Source: Pseudomonadota bacterium
GTDB lineage: Bacteria > Pseudomonadota > Gammaproteobacteria > Steroidobacterales > Woeseiaceae
Length of the DNA: 48,909 nucleotides
NCBI GenBank assembly: GCA_022573655.1
Contig: JACZTO010000015.1
Span: 1-48,909 of the forward strand
Reading direction: 5' to 3'
In this document: positions 24,395 to 34,519 of the stretch, in pieces
How the letters are laid out: each line of letters starts with the position of its first letter
How positions within the stretch are numbered: position 1 is the first letter of the stretch
Made by a program: the position numbers and the translations under genes
Notes under the pieces: generated by a model
Seen by the model: the letters and a program-made list of their open reading frames with translations, nothing else
Told to the model about the DNA's origin: nothing
The model's database searches: none

Positions 24395-25639
24395 ATGTCA
24401 TATCTGGATCATTTCAAGCTTGCTGAGCAGCCGTTCCGGCTGACACCAGACCCCGAGTTCCTTTATTGGAGCAAGCAGCATGCTCGCGCCAAGGCCTACA
24501 TGGAATCGACCATCTGGCTGGCCGATGGATTCGTCGTAATAACAGGCGACATCGGTTCGGGCAAAACGACGTTATTGCAGTCATTTCTCACCGAACTTGA
24601 TGACGACATTGTTTACGCCGTCGTGTCGCAGACGCAATTGACGCCGACGCAATTTCTTCAGGCCGTACTGACGGAGTTCGGCTTCAAACCATTCAAAAAA
24701 CGCAAGGTTGAGCTGCTCGACATGCTCAACATGTTCCTCATCGAGCAGTACTCCAACGGCAAGAAAGTAGTACTTGTCGTCGATGAGGCGCAGAACCTGA
24801 CGAAGAAAGTCCTTGAAGAAATTCGTATGATGTCCGGCATCGAGACGCACAAGGAAAAGGTGCTGCGCATCATTCTCGCAGGCCAACCCGAGTTGAAAGA
24901 CACGCTGGACTCACCGCATCTCGAACAACTTATGCAACGTGTTCGCCTGCGTTTTCATATCGGTCCTCTTGACCGACGCGAAATGCGAGAGTATATCGAA
25001 CGCAGATTATCTGTCGCCGGTCGCGAGAATAACGATCTGTTCGAAGAAGACAGTTTCGATGTCATCTATTTGTTTTCAGGTGGCGTTCCACGCCTGATCA
25101 ACACGCTCTGCGACACAACCTTGCTGTGCGCGTTTGCAGACGACATTCACACTGTCGGCGCAGAGGATGTCATGACGGCGGCCCAGGAACTGAACTGGAA
25201 GGAATACGAGGGCAATACCGGCGTTTTCGAACAGCTACAACAACTCGAATTGAACAGACAGGACCCGGCGGACTTACATGTCTCGAAGATTATGGTGCGC
25301 GCGGATGGAAAAGTCATCGATATTCTGACCTTCCCGCTGGGTCGCGTGATTATCGGCCGTTCGCCTGATAACGAGATTTACATCAAGAGTAAATTTGTGA
25401 GCCGCCACCATGCGCAACTGGTCAGTGACGAAAGTGGTTGCGTTATCGAAGATCTGAACAGCACGAACGGCGTATTCGTCGCTGAGAAACAGGTCAAGAA
25501 ATATCGCCTCCACGACGGCGATGTAATTTCGCTCGGCGTGCACGAACTCATCTATCACGATCTTCGCAAGAGTGCCGAGATCGACGACGACAAGGACAAC
25601 AATGCGGACGAACGGGATGCGGCCGTCGACAAGCCCTAG
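24395..25639 (+). CDS. ExeA/GspA-type AAA ATPase with C-terminal FHA domain
   Basis: 414 residues. The N-terminal two thirds is an ExeA-like ATPase: the opening YLDHFKLAEQPFRLTPDPEF, Walker A GDIGSGKT (51-58), Walker B VVLVVDEAQNL, and GGVPRLINTLCD near its end. Residues about 290-385 form an FHA domain (GRVIIGRSPDNEIYI, SRHHAQL, STNGVFV) that would bind phosphothreonine. The last 20 residues are acidic. ExeA proteins bind peptidoglycan or help assemble secretins, but this one lacks an evident transmembrane helix or peptidoglycan domain, and no secretion genes are nearby. Its partner is unknown. It ends in a 4-bp overlap with the convergent small gene. Confidence 0.9.
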   Translation: MSYLDHFKLAEQPFRLTPDPEFLYWSKQHARAKAYMESTIWLADGFVVITGDIGSGKTTLLQSFLTELDDDIVYAVVSQTQLTPTQFLQAVLTEFGFKPFKKRKVELLDMLNMFLIEQYSNGKKVVLVVDEAQNLTKKVLEEIRMMSGIETHKEKVLRIILAGQPELKDTLDSPHLEQLMQRVRLRFHIGPLDRREMREYIERRLSVAGRENNDLFEEDSFDVIYLFSGGVPRLINTLCDTTLLCAFADDIHTVGAEDVMTAAQELNWKEYEGNTGVFEQLQQLELNRQDPADLHVSKIMVRADGKVIDILTFPLGRVIIGRSPDNEIYIKSKFVSRHHAQLVSDESGCVIEDLNSTNGVFVAEKQVKKYRLHDGDVISLGVHELIYHDLRKSAEIDDDKDNNADERDAAVDKP

Positions 25640-25854
25640 TAATCCTGCCGCTGCCCCACACGACGCTCAGTGACACGGTTGTCTCTGCGCTTCAGCAATA
25701 CCACCAACCCTGCGACCAGGCACGCCAGCCCAACCACAAAGCAAATGGTTGGCCAATGCCAATGGTTGACATACATTGAGGCGCCCAGCAAGGTCGCCCC
25801 AACTAAGAGATAGAAGTACGGCAGACTTTCGTAGATTGGCTTTGAAATCCACAT
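25636..25854 (-). CDS. Small two-helix membrane protein, conserved hypothetical
   Basis: 72 residues from the ATG at 25854 (MWISKPIYESLPYFYLLVGA). Two hydrophobic helices (about 13-32 and 36-57) are joined by a short turn and followed by a charged tail rich in Arg. The frame stays open further upstream, but this start gives the compact form typical of such proteins. An in-frame ATG at 25887 is an alternative. Its TAG overlaps the TAG of the convergent ATPase gene at CTAG. No function is recognised. Confidence 0.6.
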   Translation of the reverse strand: MWISKPIYESLPYFYLLVGATLLGASMYVNHWHWPTICFVVGLACLVAGLVVLLKRRDNRVTERRVGQRQDY

Positions 25855-25954
25855 AGCGTCTTTTTTTCTGCCCCGGAGATGAGTCATTTTCCATAGCGGG
25901 GATTGATTGTCCAGTGCGAGACACAGATATGCCGGGGACAAGCTGGAAAACGGG

Positions 25955-26125
25955 CTAGGATTTGCCGATGCCGAACATGCCCAGAAAGCGTGAAAATATG
26001 GATTCAGACTGGCCGTCGACGCACAGATCAGGTTCATAGTCGCCGCCATCACCGCGCAATCCCTGCACGAATCGCTGCGCCTGCGCGTCCATGTCCCTTT
26101 CGGTTATCGTGTTCTCGAAAGCCAT
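25955..26125 (-). CDS. Small acidic protein downstream of tldD
   Basis: 56 residues (MAFENTITERDMDAQAQRFV to FGIGKS) from the second of two adjacent ATGs, with a GGAG six bases upstream. It has an acidic middle and an amphipathic C-terminus (IFSRFLGMFGIGKS). I do not recognise a family. The good ribosome binding site and same-strand position 143 bp after tldD support it as real, but the evidence is thin. Confidence 0.45.
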   Translation of the reverse strand: MAFENTITERDMDAQAQRFVQGLRGDGGDYEPDLCVDGQSESIFSRFLGMFGIGKS

Positions 26126-26268
26126 CATTCTCTCCGTCCCTGAGATAGCCTGAAATTTACCGCAACAAATCGTCCAACGCGGTGAGGCAACGCACATTGT
26201 GCGCACCGCAAGGGCAACTGATCCTGTTATGTTAAACCGGCAAGAGAAACTGGCCGCGCATGTTTCGC

Positions 26269-27720
26269 CTAGCCCGTGCCGCCTATGGTGATCTCGTCGA
26301 TCTTGAGCGTCGGCTGCCCCACGCCCACCGGCACTGACTGGCCTTCCTTGCCGCAGGTACCGACACCCGAGTCCAGTTGCAAGTCGTTGCCGACCATCGA
26401 TATCTTGCTCAGGGCTTCCGGGCCATCACCGATGAGCATCGCACCTTTTATCGGCGCTGTGATTTTACCCTTCTCGATCAGGTAAGCCTCACTCGCAGAG
26501 AACACGAACTTGCCTGACGTAATGTCGACCTGACCGCCACCGAAATTGGGCGCGTATATACCTTTGTCAACGGACGCGATGATCTCTTCCGGATCGTGCG
26601 GCCCTGCGAGCATGTAGGTATTCGTCATGCGCGGCATCGGCACATGCGCGAATGACTCGCGGCGACCGTTACCCGTCGACTCGACACCCGTCAGGCGCGC
26701 GTTGAGCTTGTCCTGCATGTAGCCCTTGAGAATGCCGTCTTCAACGAGCACGGTGTACTGGCCGGGAACGCCCTCATCATCGACTGTGACGGAGCCGCGC
26801 CGATCGACAAGCGTGCCGTCATCGACAATCGTACATATCGGCGCAGCGACCTTCTGGCCGATTTTGCCGCTGAATGCCGATGTCCCCTTGCGATTAAAAT
26901 CACCCTCCAGACCATGGCCAATAGCCTCGTGCAACAATATGCCGGGCCATCCCGGACCAAGCACTATTGGCATGGTGCCAGCCGGCGCTGCCTGTGCCTC
27001 GAATTGCACAATGGCCAGCCGGACCGCTTCACGCGCGAAATCCATCGCCACGTCACCGTTGAAAAAATAATCGAGACTGGCGCGTGCGCCGCCACCAGCG
27101 TAGCCCTGCTCACGGCGGCCGTCTTGTTCAAGAATGACGCTCACATCGAGTCGTATCAACGGCCGTACATCGGCCGCCATCGTGCCATCGGATGCCACAA
27201 TCAAAACCAGGTCCTGGCTGCTTGCCAGACTGACAATGACCTGCTCCACGCGATTGTCGAGTGCGCGGGTTGCGGCATCAATTTCGCTCAACAACGCCGT
27301 TTTCTGCGTGTCATCGATACTCGTCGTCGGGTCATCCGCAGAATACAGACGCGGGCAGGCGCTGCGATTCCAGACCTGCACCGACTTATCCTGACCATGG
27401 CGCGCAATCGCGCGCGCAGCCGAGGCGGCTTGCTCGAGCGCCGGCAAGACGAGTTCGTCAGAATAGGCGAATCCGGTCTTTTCGCCACTGGTGGCACGCA
27501 CACCAACGCCCTGATCGAGGCTGAAGCTGCCTTCGCGTACGATGCTGTCTTCGAGCGTCCAGCTCTCGTGCCGGCTGACCTGAAAATACAGGTCTGCAAA
27601 GTCGACACCGCCGCGCATCATGGAGCCAAGCGTCTTACTCAGGTTTTTCTCGTCAATCCCTGCCGGCTCGAGCAGACGGGATATCGCCGCATCAACTGAG
27701 TTGTTGTTGGAACTCGTCAA
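26269..27720 (-). CDS. tldD: Metalloprotease TldD
   Basis: 483 residues with the TldD zinc motif in [20 protein letters not shown] (HExxxH), a distal Cys in the [10 protein letters not shown] motif, and the family motif MTNTYMLAG. It is the catalytic half of the TldD/TldE protease. The start is TTG at 27720; no in-frame ATG lies upstream before a stop. It follows the nitrilase gene by 36 nt in the conserved maf-rng-yhdP-nit-tldD order. Confidence 0.95.
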   Translation of the reverse strand: MTSSNNNSVDAAISRLLEPAGIDEKNLSKTLGSMMRGGVDFADLYFQVSRHESWTLEDSIVREGSFSLDQGVGVRATSGEKTGFAYSDELVLPALEQAASAARAIARHGQDKSVQVWNRSACPRLYSADDPTTSIDDTQKTALLSEIDAATRALDNRVEQVIVSLASSQDLVLIVASDGTMAADVRPLIRLDVSVILEQDGRREQGYAGGGARASLDYFFNGDVAMDFAREAVRLAIVQFEAQAAPAGTMPIVLGPGWPGILLHEAIGHGLEGDFNRKGTSAFSGKIGQKVAAPICTIVDDGTLVDRRGSVTVDDEGVPGQYTVLVEDGILKGYMQDKLNARLTGVESTGNGRRESFAHVPMPRMTNTYMLAGPHDPEEIIASVDKGIYAPNFGGGQVDITSGKFVFSASEAYLIEKGKITAPIKGAMLIGDGPEALSKISMVGNDLQLDSGVGTCGKEGQSVPVGVGQPTLKIDEITIGGTG

Positions 27721-27756
27721 TCTACCATGTCCATTTCAATCGTATGCTTCAATCGT

Positions 27757-28584
27757 CTATTGCAGTCGTCTATTCGCGAGAACCGGGAAGTCACCGCGCA
27801 GTTGCTGCGGCAGCTGCGGATCGATATCGGCTGCCACGTGACAATCGCCGGTCTCCTGTTCCGCCAGTATGCGCCCCCAGGGATCGCAAATCAGTGAGTG
27901 CCCGTAAGTCGATCGGCCATCCGGGTGTTCACCATATTGCCCCGGGGCAATGACATACGCCAGATTTTCGATCGCCCGCGCGCGCAACAATATGTGCCAG
28001 TGCGCCGCGCCTGTGGTTGCGGTAAATGCGGCCGGCACCGTGAATATTGTTGCTCCTGCATCGACAAGCTGGCGAAACAGCTCTGGAAACCGCAGGTCGT
28101 AGCAAATGCTAAGGCCGACTCGTCCACAGGGCGTGTCGACAGTCACGACGTCATCACCCGGATACATCGATCGCGATTCGCGATAGGACTCCTCGCCATC
28201 CTTCAGGTCAACATCAAACAGATGAATCTTGCGGTAAATAGCGCGAGCGCAACCGTCGTTGTCGTATACCGGGCACGCACCGAACACTCGCTCAGCGTCA
28301 ATGGCCGGCGACACCAGTGGCAAGCTGCCGGCGACAATCCACAGGCCATGGCGCTGCGACGCGTCGCACAGGAATGCCTGTATAGGGCCCGCATCCGGCT
28401 CCTCAGCGTGTTTCGCCTTGTCCCGGCCCCGGACTGGCATCAACGCAAAGTTTTCCGGCAAAACGGCTAGCACGCAGCCATCAGCAGCCGCATCGCCGAG
28501 GAGCTTGTCAGCCAATGCCAGATTGGCGGCGACGTCGGCGCCACTGTTCATCTGAATTGCTGCTACTCGCGTGGTCACTGACAT
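27757..28584 (-). CDS. Nitrilase-superfamily amidohydrolase (Nit-like)
   Basis: 275 residues with the Glu-Lys-Cys triad of carbon-nitrogen hydrolases: LPENFAL, YRKIHLFD and SICYDLRFPE. The closest characterised group is Nit1/YafV-like amidases; members act on deaminated glutathione or omega-amides. The substrate is inferred from family only. It starts 3 nt after yhdP and precedes tldD, a conserved arrangement. Confidence 0.92.
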   Translation of the reverse strand: MSVTTRVAAIQMNSGADVAANLALADKLLGDAAADGCVLAVLPENFALMPVRGRDKAKHAEEPDAGPIQAFLCDASQRHGLWIVAGSLPLVSPAIDAERVFGACPVYDNDGCARAIYRKIHLFDVDLKDGEESYRESRSMYPGDDVVTVDTPCGRVGLSICYDLRFPELFRQLVDAGATIFTVPAAFTATTGAAHWHILLRARAIENLAYVIAPGQYGEHPDGRSTYGHSLICDPWGRILAEQETGDCHVAADIDPQLPQQLRGDFPVLANRRLQ

Positions 28585-28587
28585 CGT

Positions 28588-31500
28588 TTACTCGGCGTCG
28601 TCCAGGCAGCTGGCAAGCTCGCCACTCGCGACGAAGGCCGCTGAATTCGTCGCATCAATCGTGGGTTCATCCCAGGAGCCGCCAATGCCATAGTAAACCT
28701 GGCCAATTTCCTGTAACGGCTTCTTGAATATCTGCGAGACGATAAGCAACACTGCTGCAACCTGCGGGCCCGCAACTACCGCACCTACTATGGGCAACGT
28801 GGCGCCGACATTGGCGCTCACAATTGCGGTCTGATTATACGTCCGGTTGGCGAGATCCGCCTCACCTACGATACCGATATCGGCCGCGGGACCTTCAAGA
28901 GACAGATCGCATGTGTAGATCTTGCCATCGTCGATGCGAAAAGTAGCGGTTATCTTGTCGAAGCCAAAGCCCTTGCCAAACACGTCGCGGAAGTCGAACG
29001 ACAAACGCCGTTCGAGTGCGCTGAGACTCATCAGGCCGAACACCCGACCGGCACCGGGCTCCACCTCTTCAAGCTGCCCATTGCCGAAGTTGAGCTGCAC
29101 ATCACCATCCAGTACGTCAAAAAAATCCGCGCGTGGGCTGCCCGGCCAATCGAGTTCCATCTTCATGGTCATGTCATCACTAACGATGCCGGGCTGGTAA
29201 TTGAGACGCGCCATTGTTTGCTCGACGTCGGTGCTGATCAGACTTGCCGTAAGGTAACTGTGACTGCCCAGCGGGTCATTATCGTCGGCCAGCCAGCGGC
29301 CCGTAGCAACGATTTCGAAGCTGTCATCCTTGCTGACAATCTTGCTAGCGATGAGGCCGTCCGCGACTTTCTCTATCGTCACTTCGACAGCGCCAATATA
29401 ACGATCACCGAATGCGAACTCCGCGGCGCTGAGCGTTATTGGCGGTAGCGTACGAGGGTCGAGTGTCATTGCGGTGTCGTCACCCACTTCATCACCCGGC
29501 AGGCGCAATTTCTCCATGTTGAACACCATGGCACGCTCGGAACCGAAGTCATACGGCACGAAGACAGAGCCGATGACGTCATCGCCGTCCAACTGTACCA
29601 GCCAGTCGCGGGCGCTACGATCGACGCGAACACGGTGACCTTGCAAGTGCTGCCCGACGATGTACAGGTCGTCGATGAGCAGATCGATCGATCGAATGCG
29701 TTCGGCGACACCAATTTTTTTCTCCCCGCTGCGGGACAAACTCAACCAGTCGTCCAGCCTGACAACGCCGGTATTGCCGCGGATATGCAGACCACGCGTA
29801 GCGGCCGGCTCCATGACGCTACCCCCCATCGTGACGACGCCGCGATCAAAGTCCCAGGCCTCATCGAACCGGTTGAACGCAAGCTGCCAGGCGATTTTGT
29901 CCTCCGCAAAGCCCGCGGTTTCGATGACCTCACCGCCCGGCATGAAGCGAATATCCGCCCGGACCAGCAATGATGCATCGGTTTCCTTGGCGACGGGTTG
30001 CGGCAAATCGAATCCAAAACCTGCAAAGTCACTATCAATCTGAATGGTCAACGGCGATGTTGCAGCCATCCTGGAATTGGGGAAAAGGATGCGCGCCTCA
30101 TAATCCGCCGCACCGCTGATCAGGCCGTCCAGGGGCACGCCGAGCTCATTCACTACCGCATCCGCCGTCACGATGCCATTGACGGTCGCCAGAACCGCGA
30201 ACCGGGGATCATCCGATGGACCCAGGACAATGTTGATTTCCTGGCCGAGGAACCGCCCACCCAGAGACTGACTGGAAATTTTATCGCGCTCGATCGTGAC
30301 CTCGCCAATCAGATCCGTGACCGGCGCCGCGAATCCCTCAATCGCAAGCGTACCGTTGTTACTGCGTACACGAGACACGAATTCGAATTCATGGACTCTC
30401 TTCAGTGGCACAGTCAGATCGAGCGAAAACGACGCCTCGCCCGACACCGAGATTCGGTCAAGGCTGCCGCCAAAAACCTCAGCGATCGGGCTTTGTAACG
30501 CGAACTGCCGCACCGACTCCAGCGTGCCGGTCGAGAACGACTGAATCTCAAGTACCGGGTCGCGCAGGTCGGCAATATTCACTTTCGCGTCAACAACCTC
30601 GTTGGCGGTATTGGTGGACCGATTGCGCCGCGAATACAGTTGCGCATTGTCGAGCACGATTTCCATATCGAGGTACTCGGTCGCTGGCCAGCGACGATGA
30701 TACTTCAACGTCATATCGCGAATGGACGCCTCAATCAATAATCTGCCTTCACCGTCATCGAAGGGAAATTTGTCGAGCGGTCCGTTTAGCTGCGTGGTGC
30801 CGCGCGGAATTGAACCATGCACCAAAGCCATCTGAAACCAGTCGTACAATTTGGGCTCCATTATTTTCTGCGGCAGGAGGCGTGTTACAGCCACAACGTC
30901 GGCGATGCTCCAGGTACTTGCCAGGTCAATATCGGGGGCTGAGCCGTCATTATCAAGCGTCAGCTGAACGTTGCTCTGGCTATGGAAAACGCCGCTATTA
31001 ATGCGAATGCTGTCTGACAATATGGTTGTTCGAGCACTGCTGCTACGCCAAATGACCGTGCCCTCCGCCAAATCGACGTCAATTGGTCCGGCGAAGTAGT
31101 CAGCCAGGTTGAGCGTCAGATCAGTAGACTTGATTTCCAGTCGACCACCGGAGCGATTGGCACGTACCTGCCCGGAGAAGCCACGTACTCCCGGGCGCCC
31201 TGGCGCTGCAGCGATTCCCACGCGTTGCAGTTCGGCCGCGACATTGAAGCGCGGCGCATTTGAATCAACATCCGACACGGTCGCGACCAGGTTCCTGACA
31301 ACCCCCGACGGCGCATAATTCACGACGTGCTGCTGCTGTACCTGTGTTAACCAGGGCTGCAGAAAGTGAACGTCATCGAGGTTGAGGTACGACGCACGCA
31401 CATCCAGCATTACGATCTGGCCATCGTCATCCGTACTTGCCTCGACACGCAACGATGACTCCGGCCAGCGGTGATCGGGCAGTGAAATGACCAATTCGTT

Positions 31501-32415
31501 CGCAGCGATAAGCCAGCCGTCTTTCGCGATTTCGAATTCCAGGCGCCCGCTGATGTCGAAAAACTCATTGTCGACGAACGCCATGTCGACGAAGTCGAAT
31601 TCAGCCGCCGCTTTGCTAACCTGGCCGTCTGCGAATGCCAGCGACAGGTTGAAATCGCCTGTGCCGGATCTGAAGCGCTCGTCGCCCGGCGGCATGTTGG
31701 ACCAGCCCGGAAGATGAATGTCGTCCGCTTCGATCGACACGTCCCAGATTCGTTCTTCGGCCGGCACGTTCAATACTTGCGTCGCGGAGATTGTGAGCTG
31801 CCGGCCAAGATCCCGCGGCAGGCGGATCGATGCGTCGATTGCTATTCGATTCTGGTCGACGCTCACACTCGCTCTTGAAATTTTGAAATAACGGGGCTGG
31901 TCATCACCCGGTTGCGTAAAACGCAATTCAATGTCCTCACCGATTATTTCTGTGTCGGTGGTCGCGATTGCACCAGCGGACTGAAAATCGAACAGTTCAC
32001 TGGCAAGCCTGCCTTGTATTCTGTAGCGGTCATCGTCGAGTTTCTGCACATCGATGGTTGTGTCACGAATCACGATACGGTCAACGACAAGCGTTTGATC
32101 GATGAGCAAACTCACCAGTGCGATGCTTATCCGAACTTCCGCGGCGGCGATTGTCCTGTCCGCCCTACCGAATTGATTGAGCTCGGTGTCATAAAAATTG
32201 ATTTCAGGACCGCTCAATCCCCAGCGAGCATCCATCCCGGAAAAATTCACCTCCATGCCGACAGCGGAACTCGCCCAGGCTTTGATTTCTTCCTGGTACT
32301 CCGGCAATCGCGGCAGGAACAGGCGAAACAGGCCGACCGCAATGGCCAGCAAAATCACGACACCCGCCACCGTATAGGCAAGAAATTTGAGCAGGCGTTG
32401 CAACAGGGCTTTCAT
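28588..32415 (-). CDS. yhdP: YhdP family AsmA-like envelope protein
   Basis: 1275 residues, matching the YhdP length (about 1260-1280). One N-terminal transmembrane helix (about 10-32) anchors a very long periplasmic part made of beta-rich AsmA-like repeats, typical of bridge-like lipid transfer proteins. The C-terminal part has LSLEGPAADIGIVGEADLAN and a final hydrophobic segment. YhdP helps move phospholipids to the outer membrane in E. coli together with TamB and YdbH. It sits between rng (22 nt) and nit (3 nt). Confidence 0.93.
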   Translation of the reverse strand: MKALLQRLLKFLAYTVAGVVILLAIAVGLFRLFLPRLPEYQEEIKAWASSAVGMEVNFSGMDARWGLSGPEINFYDTELNQFGRADRTIAAAEVRISIALVSLLIDQTLVVDRIVIRDTTIDVQKLDDDRYRIQGRLASELFDFQSAGAIATTDTEIIGEDIELRFTQPGDDQPRYFKISRASVSVDQNRIAIDASIRLPRDLGRQLTISATQVLNVPAEERIWDVSIEADDIHLPGWSNMPPGDERFRSGTGDFNLSLAFADGQVSKAAAEFDFVDMAFVDNEFFDISGRLEFEIAKDGWLIAANELVISLPDHRWPESSLRVEASTDDDGQIVMLDVRASYLNLDDVHFLQPWLTQVQQQHVVNYAPSGVVRNLVATVSDVDSNAPRFNVAAELQRVGIAAAPGRPGVRGFSGQVRANRSGGRLEIKSTDLTLNLADYFAGPIDVDLAEGTVIWRSSSARTTILSDSIRINSGVFHSQSNVQLTLDNDGSAPDIDLASTWSIADVVAVTRLLPQKIMEPKLYDWFQMALVHGSIPRGTTQLNGPLDKFPFDDGEGRLLIEASIRDMTLKYHRRWPATEYLDMEIVLDNAQLYSRRNRSTNTANEVVDAKVNIADLRDPVLEIQSFSTGTLESVRQFALQSPIAEVFGGSLDRISVSGEASFSLDLTVPLKRVHEFEFVSRVRSNNGTLAIEGFAAPVTDLIGEVTIERDKISSQSLGGRFLGQEINIVLGPSDDPRFAVLATVNGIVTADAVVNELGVPLDGLISGAADYEARILFPNSRMAATSPLTIQIDSDFAGFGFDLPQPVAKETDASLLVRADIRFMPGGEVIETAGFAEDKIAWQLAFNRFDEAWDFDRGVVTMGGSVMEPAATRGLHIRGNTGVVRLDDWLSLSRSGEKKIGVAERIRSIDLLIDDLYIVGQHLQGHRVRVDRSARDWLVQLDGDDVIGSVFVPYDFGSERAMVFNMEKLRLPGDEVGDDTAMTLDPRTLPPITLSAAEFAFGDRYIGAVEVTIEKVADGLIASKIVSKDDSFEIVATGRWLADDNDPLGSHSYLTASLISTDVEQTMARLNYQPGIVSDDMTMKMELDWPGSPRADFFDVLDGDVQLNFGNGQLEEVEPGAGRVFGLMSLSALERRLSFDFRDVFGKGFGFDKITATFRIDDGKIYTCDLSLEGPAADIGIVGEADLANRTYNQTAIVSANVGATLPIVGAVVAGPQVAAVLLIVSQIFKKPLQEIGQVYYGIGGSWDEPTIDATNSAAFVASGELASCLDDAE

Positions 32416-32437
32416 GACAGGCAGCAGACTCCGCGAC

Positions 32438-33916
32438 TCACATCAAGACAACATCAAACTGATCTTGCAGGTACAGCGATTCCGCCTGCAGGCGTATGGA
32501 TTTGCCGGTTTGTTCTTCCAGTTCGGCCAGACTGCTCGCCTGCTCGTCAATCAACAATTCAATAACGTCCTCATGCGCCAGCACCAACACTTCCTCGAAT
32601 TCGAATTGCCGCGACTGGCGAATAACCTCGCGAAATACTTCGAAGCAGATGGTTTCGGCCGTCATTACGAAGCCGCGGCCACTGCATCCCGCGCAATCCT
32701 CGGCAAGGACGTGCTGCAAACTTTCCCGTGTCCGCTTGCGAGTCATTTCAATGAGGCCCAGCGGCGATACGGGCATGATCTGGTGCCGCGCATGGTCTCT
32801 GGCCAGGGACTTTTCAAGCATGTGCAGAACGTTGGCTCGATGCTCTGCCTCTTCCATATCGATAAAGTCGATAATAATAATGCCACCGAGGTTACGCAGT
32901 CGTAGCTGACGCGCGATAGCGACCGCCGCCTCAAGGTTGGTGCGGTAGATCGTCTCTTCCAGGTTGCGATGACCGACATATCCCCCGGTATTGACATCGA
33001 CCGTCGTCATAGCCTCAGTTTGATCGAAAATCACGTAACCACCCGATTTGAGAGAAATATTGCGTTCAAGTGACTTGCGAATCTCATCCTCGATGCCGTG
33101 CAGATCGAATATCGGTCGACGACGTTTATAAAGTTCAAGCATTGGCTCAACATCCGGCAGGTAAGTACTCGCGAAACTCTTCATGGCCCCGAAATAGTCG
33201 TCGGAATCGACAAGAATACGCTCTACGTCGGTCGTTACCATGTCGCGCATCACGCGCATCGGCAACGACAGGTCTTCGTGTACCAGTGTTTTTACGCCAG
33301 CCTTGCTGCACCGTTGCTGAACGACCTCCCATAGTTTGCAGGTATAGCGAAGATCGGTAGCCAGCGCCTCGGCATCAGCACCTTCGGCCGCAGTGCGAAC
33401 GATGGCGCCGCAATTGAGATTTTGCTCTTCGAGCAATTCCGTAACGATGCCACGCAACCGTTCTCGTTCTTCATCTTCCTCGATTCGCGCGGACACGCCA
33501 ATCGACGTGCTGCAAGGCAAGAGAACCAGGAGCCGTGACGGCAACGTGATATAGGTGGTAAGACGAGCGCCCTTATTGCCAAGCGGTTCTTTCGCGACCT
33601 GCACCATGATCTCGTCGCCTTCGCGAATGAGTTCCTTGATGTTGGGCACATCGTCGCCGCTTGCAGCATCTGCCAATGGCGAGATATCCGATGCGTGCAA
33701 GAACGCGGTCCGTGGCAGTCCAATATCGACGAAAGCGGCTTGCATCCCAGGCAAGACACGCGACACCCGTCCTTTGTAGATATTGCTGATCAGGCCGCGA
33801 CGCGAAGCGCGCTCGATATAAACCTCTTGCAGCACGCCATTCTCAAGCAGGGCCGCACGCACTTCGCTCGGCGTCACATTCACCAGGATTTCTTCTTTCA
33901 ATAACTCGTCGCTCAT
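32438..33916 (-). CDS. rng: Ribonuclease G
   Basis: 492 residues. The N-terminal S1-like domain has IYKGRVSRVLPGMQAAFVDI, the DNase I-like catalytic part has VDVNTGGYVG and IIIIDFIDM with the metal-binding Asp residues, and CAGCSGRG near 405 is the zinc-link. There is no long C-terminal scaffold, so it is RNase G rather than RNase E. It matures 16S rRNA 5' ends and cleaves some mRNAs. It lies 9 nt after maf, as in many relatives. Confidence 0.95.
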   Translation of the reverse strand: MSDELLKEEILVNVTPSEVRAALLENGVLQEVYIERASRRGLISNIYKGRVSRVLPGMQAAFVDIGLPRTAFLHASDISPLADAASGDDVPNIKELIREGDEIMVQVAKEPLGNKGARLTTYITLPSRLLVLLPCSTSIGVSARIEEDEERERLRGIVTELLEEQNLNCGAIVRTAAEGADAEALATDLRYTCKLWEVVQQRCSKAGVKTLVHEDLSLPMRVMRDMVTTDVERILVDSDDYFGAMKSFASTYLPDVEPMLELYKRRRPIFDLHGIEDEIRKSLERNISLKSGGYVIFDQTEAMTTVDVNTGGYVGHRNLEETIYRTNLEAAVAIARQLRLRNLGGIIIIDFIDMEEAEHRANVLHMLEKSLARDHARHQIMPVSPLGLIEMTRKRTRESLQHVLAEDCAGCSGRGFVMTAETICFEVFREVIRQSRQFEFEEVLVLAHEDVIELLIDEQASSLAELEEQTGKSIRLQAESLYLQDQFDVVLM

Positions 33917-33925
33917 CCGCTGTCG

Positions 33926-34519
33926 TCACGCAGTCGCATTCGTCTGATTCTTCACCACTTCGATGCCAGCATTGCCAAGTAGCTCGGCCAGCTCGTAGAC
34001 CGGCAGTCCGACCACACCGGAATAGCTGCCGCTGATTGCTGCAACGAACGTGCCGCCCCGGCCTTGGATGGCGTAGGATCCGGCCTTGTCGCAAGGCTCC
34101 CCACTGTGCCAGTATGCGCGCGCTTCGTCGCGGCCAATTTCACGAAACCGGACTTCAGTTTGCGAAAGTGCGCTGGTGATGCCCGTGGACGACCACAATG
34201 CCACGCCCGTCAGCACTGTATGGCTGCGGCCTGACAGTTTCATGAGCATCTCGACGGCATCGTCCATGCCACGTGGCTTGCCCAGAACTTTGTCGCCCAG
34301 AACCACAATTGTGTCGGCACCGATGACAAGCTGACTGTCTGCTGAGACTGCGGCTGCAGCCTTGTTCGCCGCCAGGCGCAATACCATTTGTTGCGGCGTC
34401 TCACCCTCGAGACGGCTTTCATCAACCTCCACCGCCATGACCGTAAACGTAAGACCCAGCGACCGCAATATCTCCTGCCGGCGCGGGGATGTTGAAGCCA
34501 ATTGCAGTACAGGACTCAT
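33926..34519 (-). CDS. maf: Maf-type nucleoside triphosphate pyrophosphatase
   Basis: 197 residues from the ATG at 34519, which overlaps the rlmH stop as ATGA. Motifs LASTSPRRQEILRSLG and IGADTIVVLGDKVLGKPRG are those of Maf, and QGRGGTFVAAISGSYSGVVG is the C-terminal signature. Known YhdE-type members remove pyrophosphate from dTTP and UTP. It probably cleans non-canonical nucleotides from the pool. Confidence 0.94.
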   Translation of the reverse strand: MSPVLQLASTSPRRQEILRSLGLTFTVMAVEVDESRLEGETPQQMVLRLAANKAAAAVSADSQLVIGADTIVVLGDKVLGKPRGMDDAVEMLMKLSGRSHTVLTGVALWSSTGITSALSQTEVRFREIGRDEARAYWHSGEPCDKAGSYAIQGRGGTFVAAISGSYSGVVGLPVYELAELLGNAGIEVVKNQTNATA

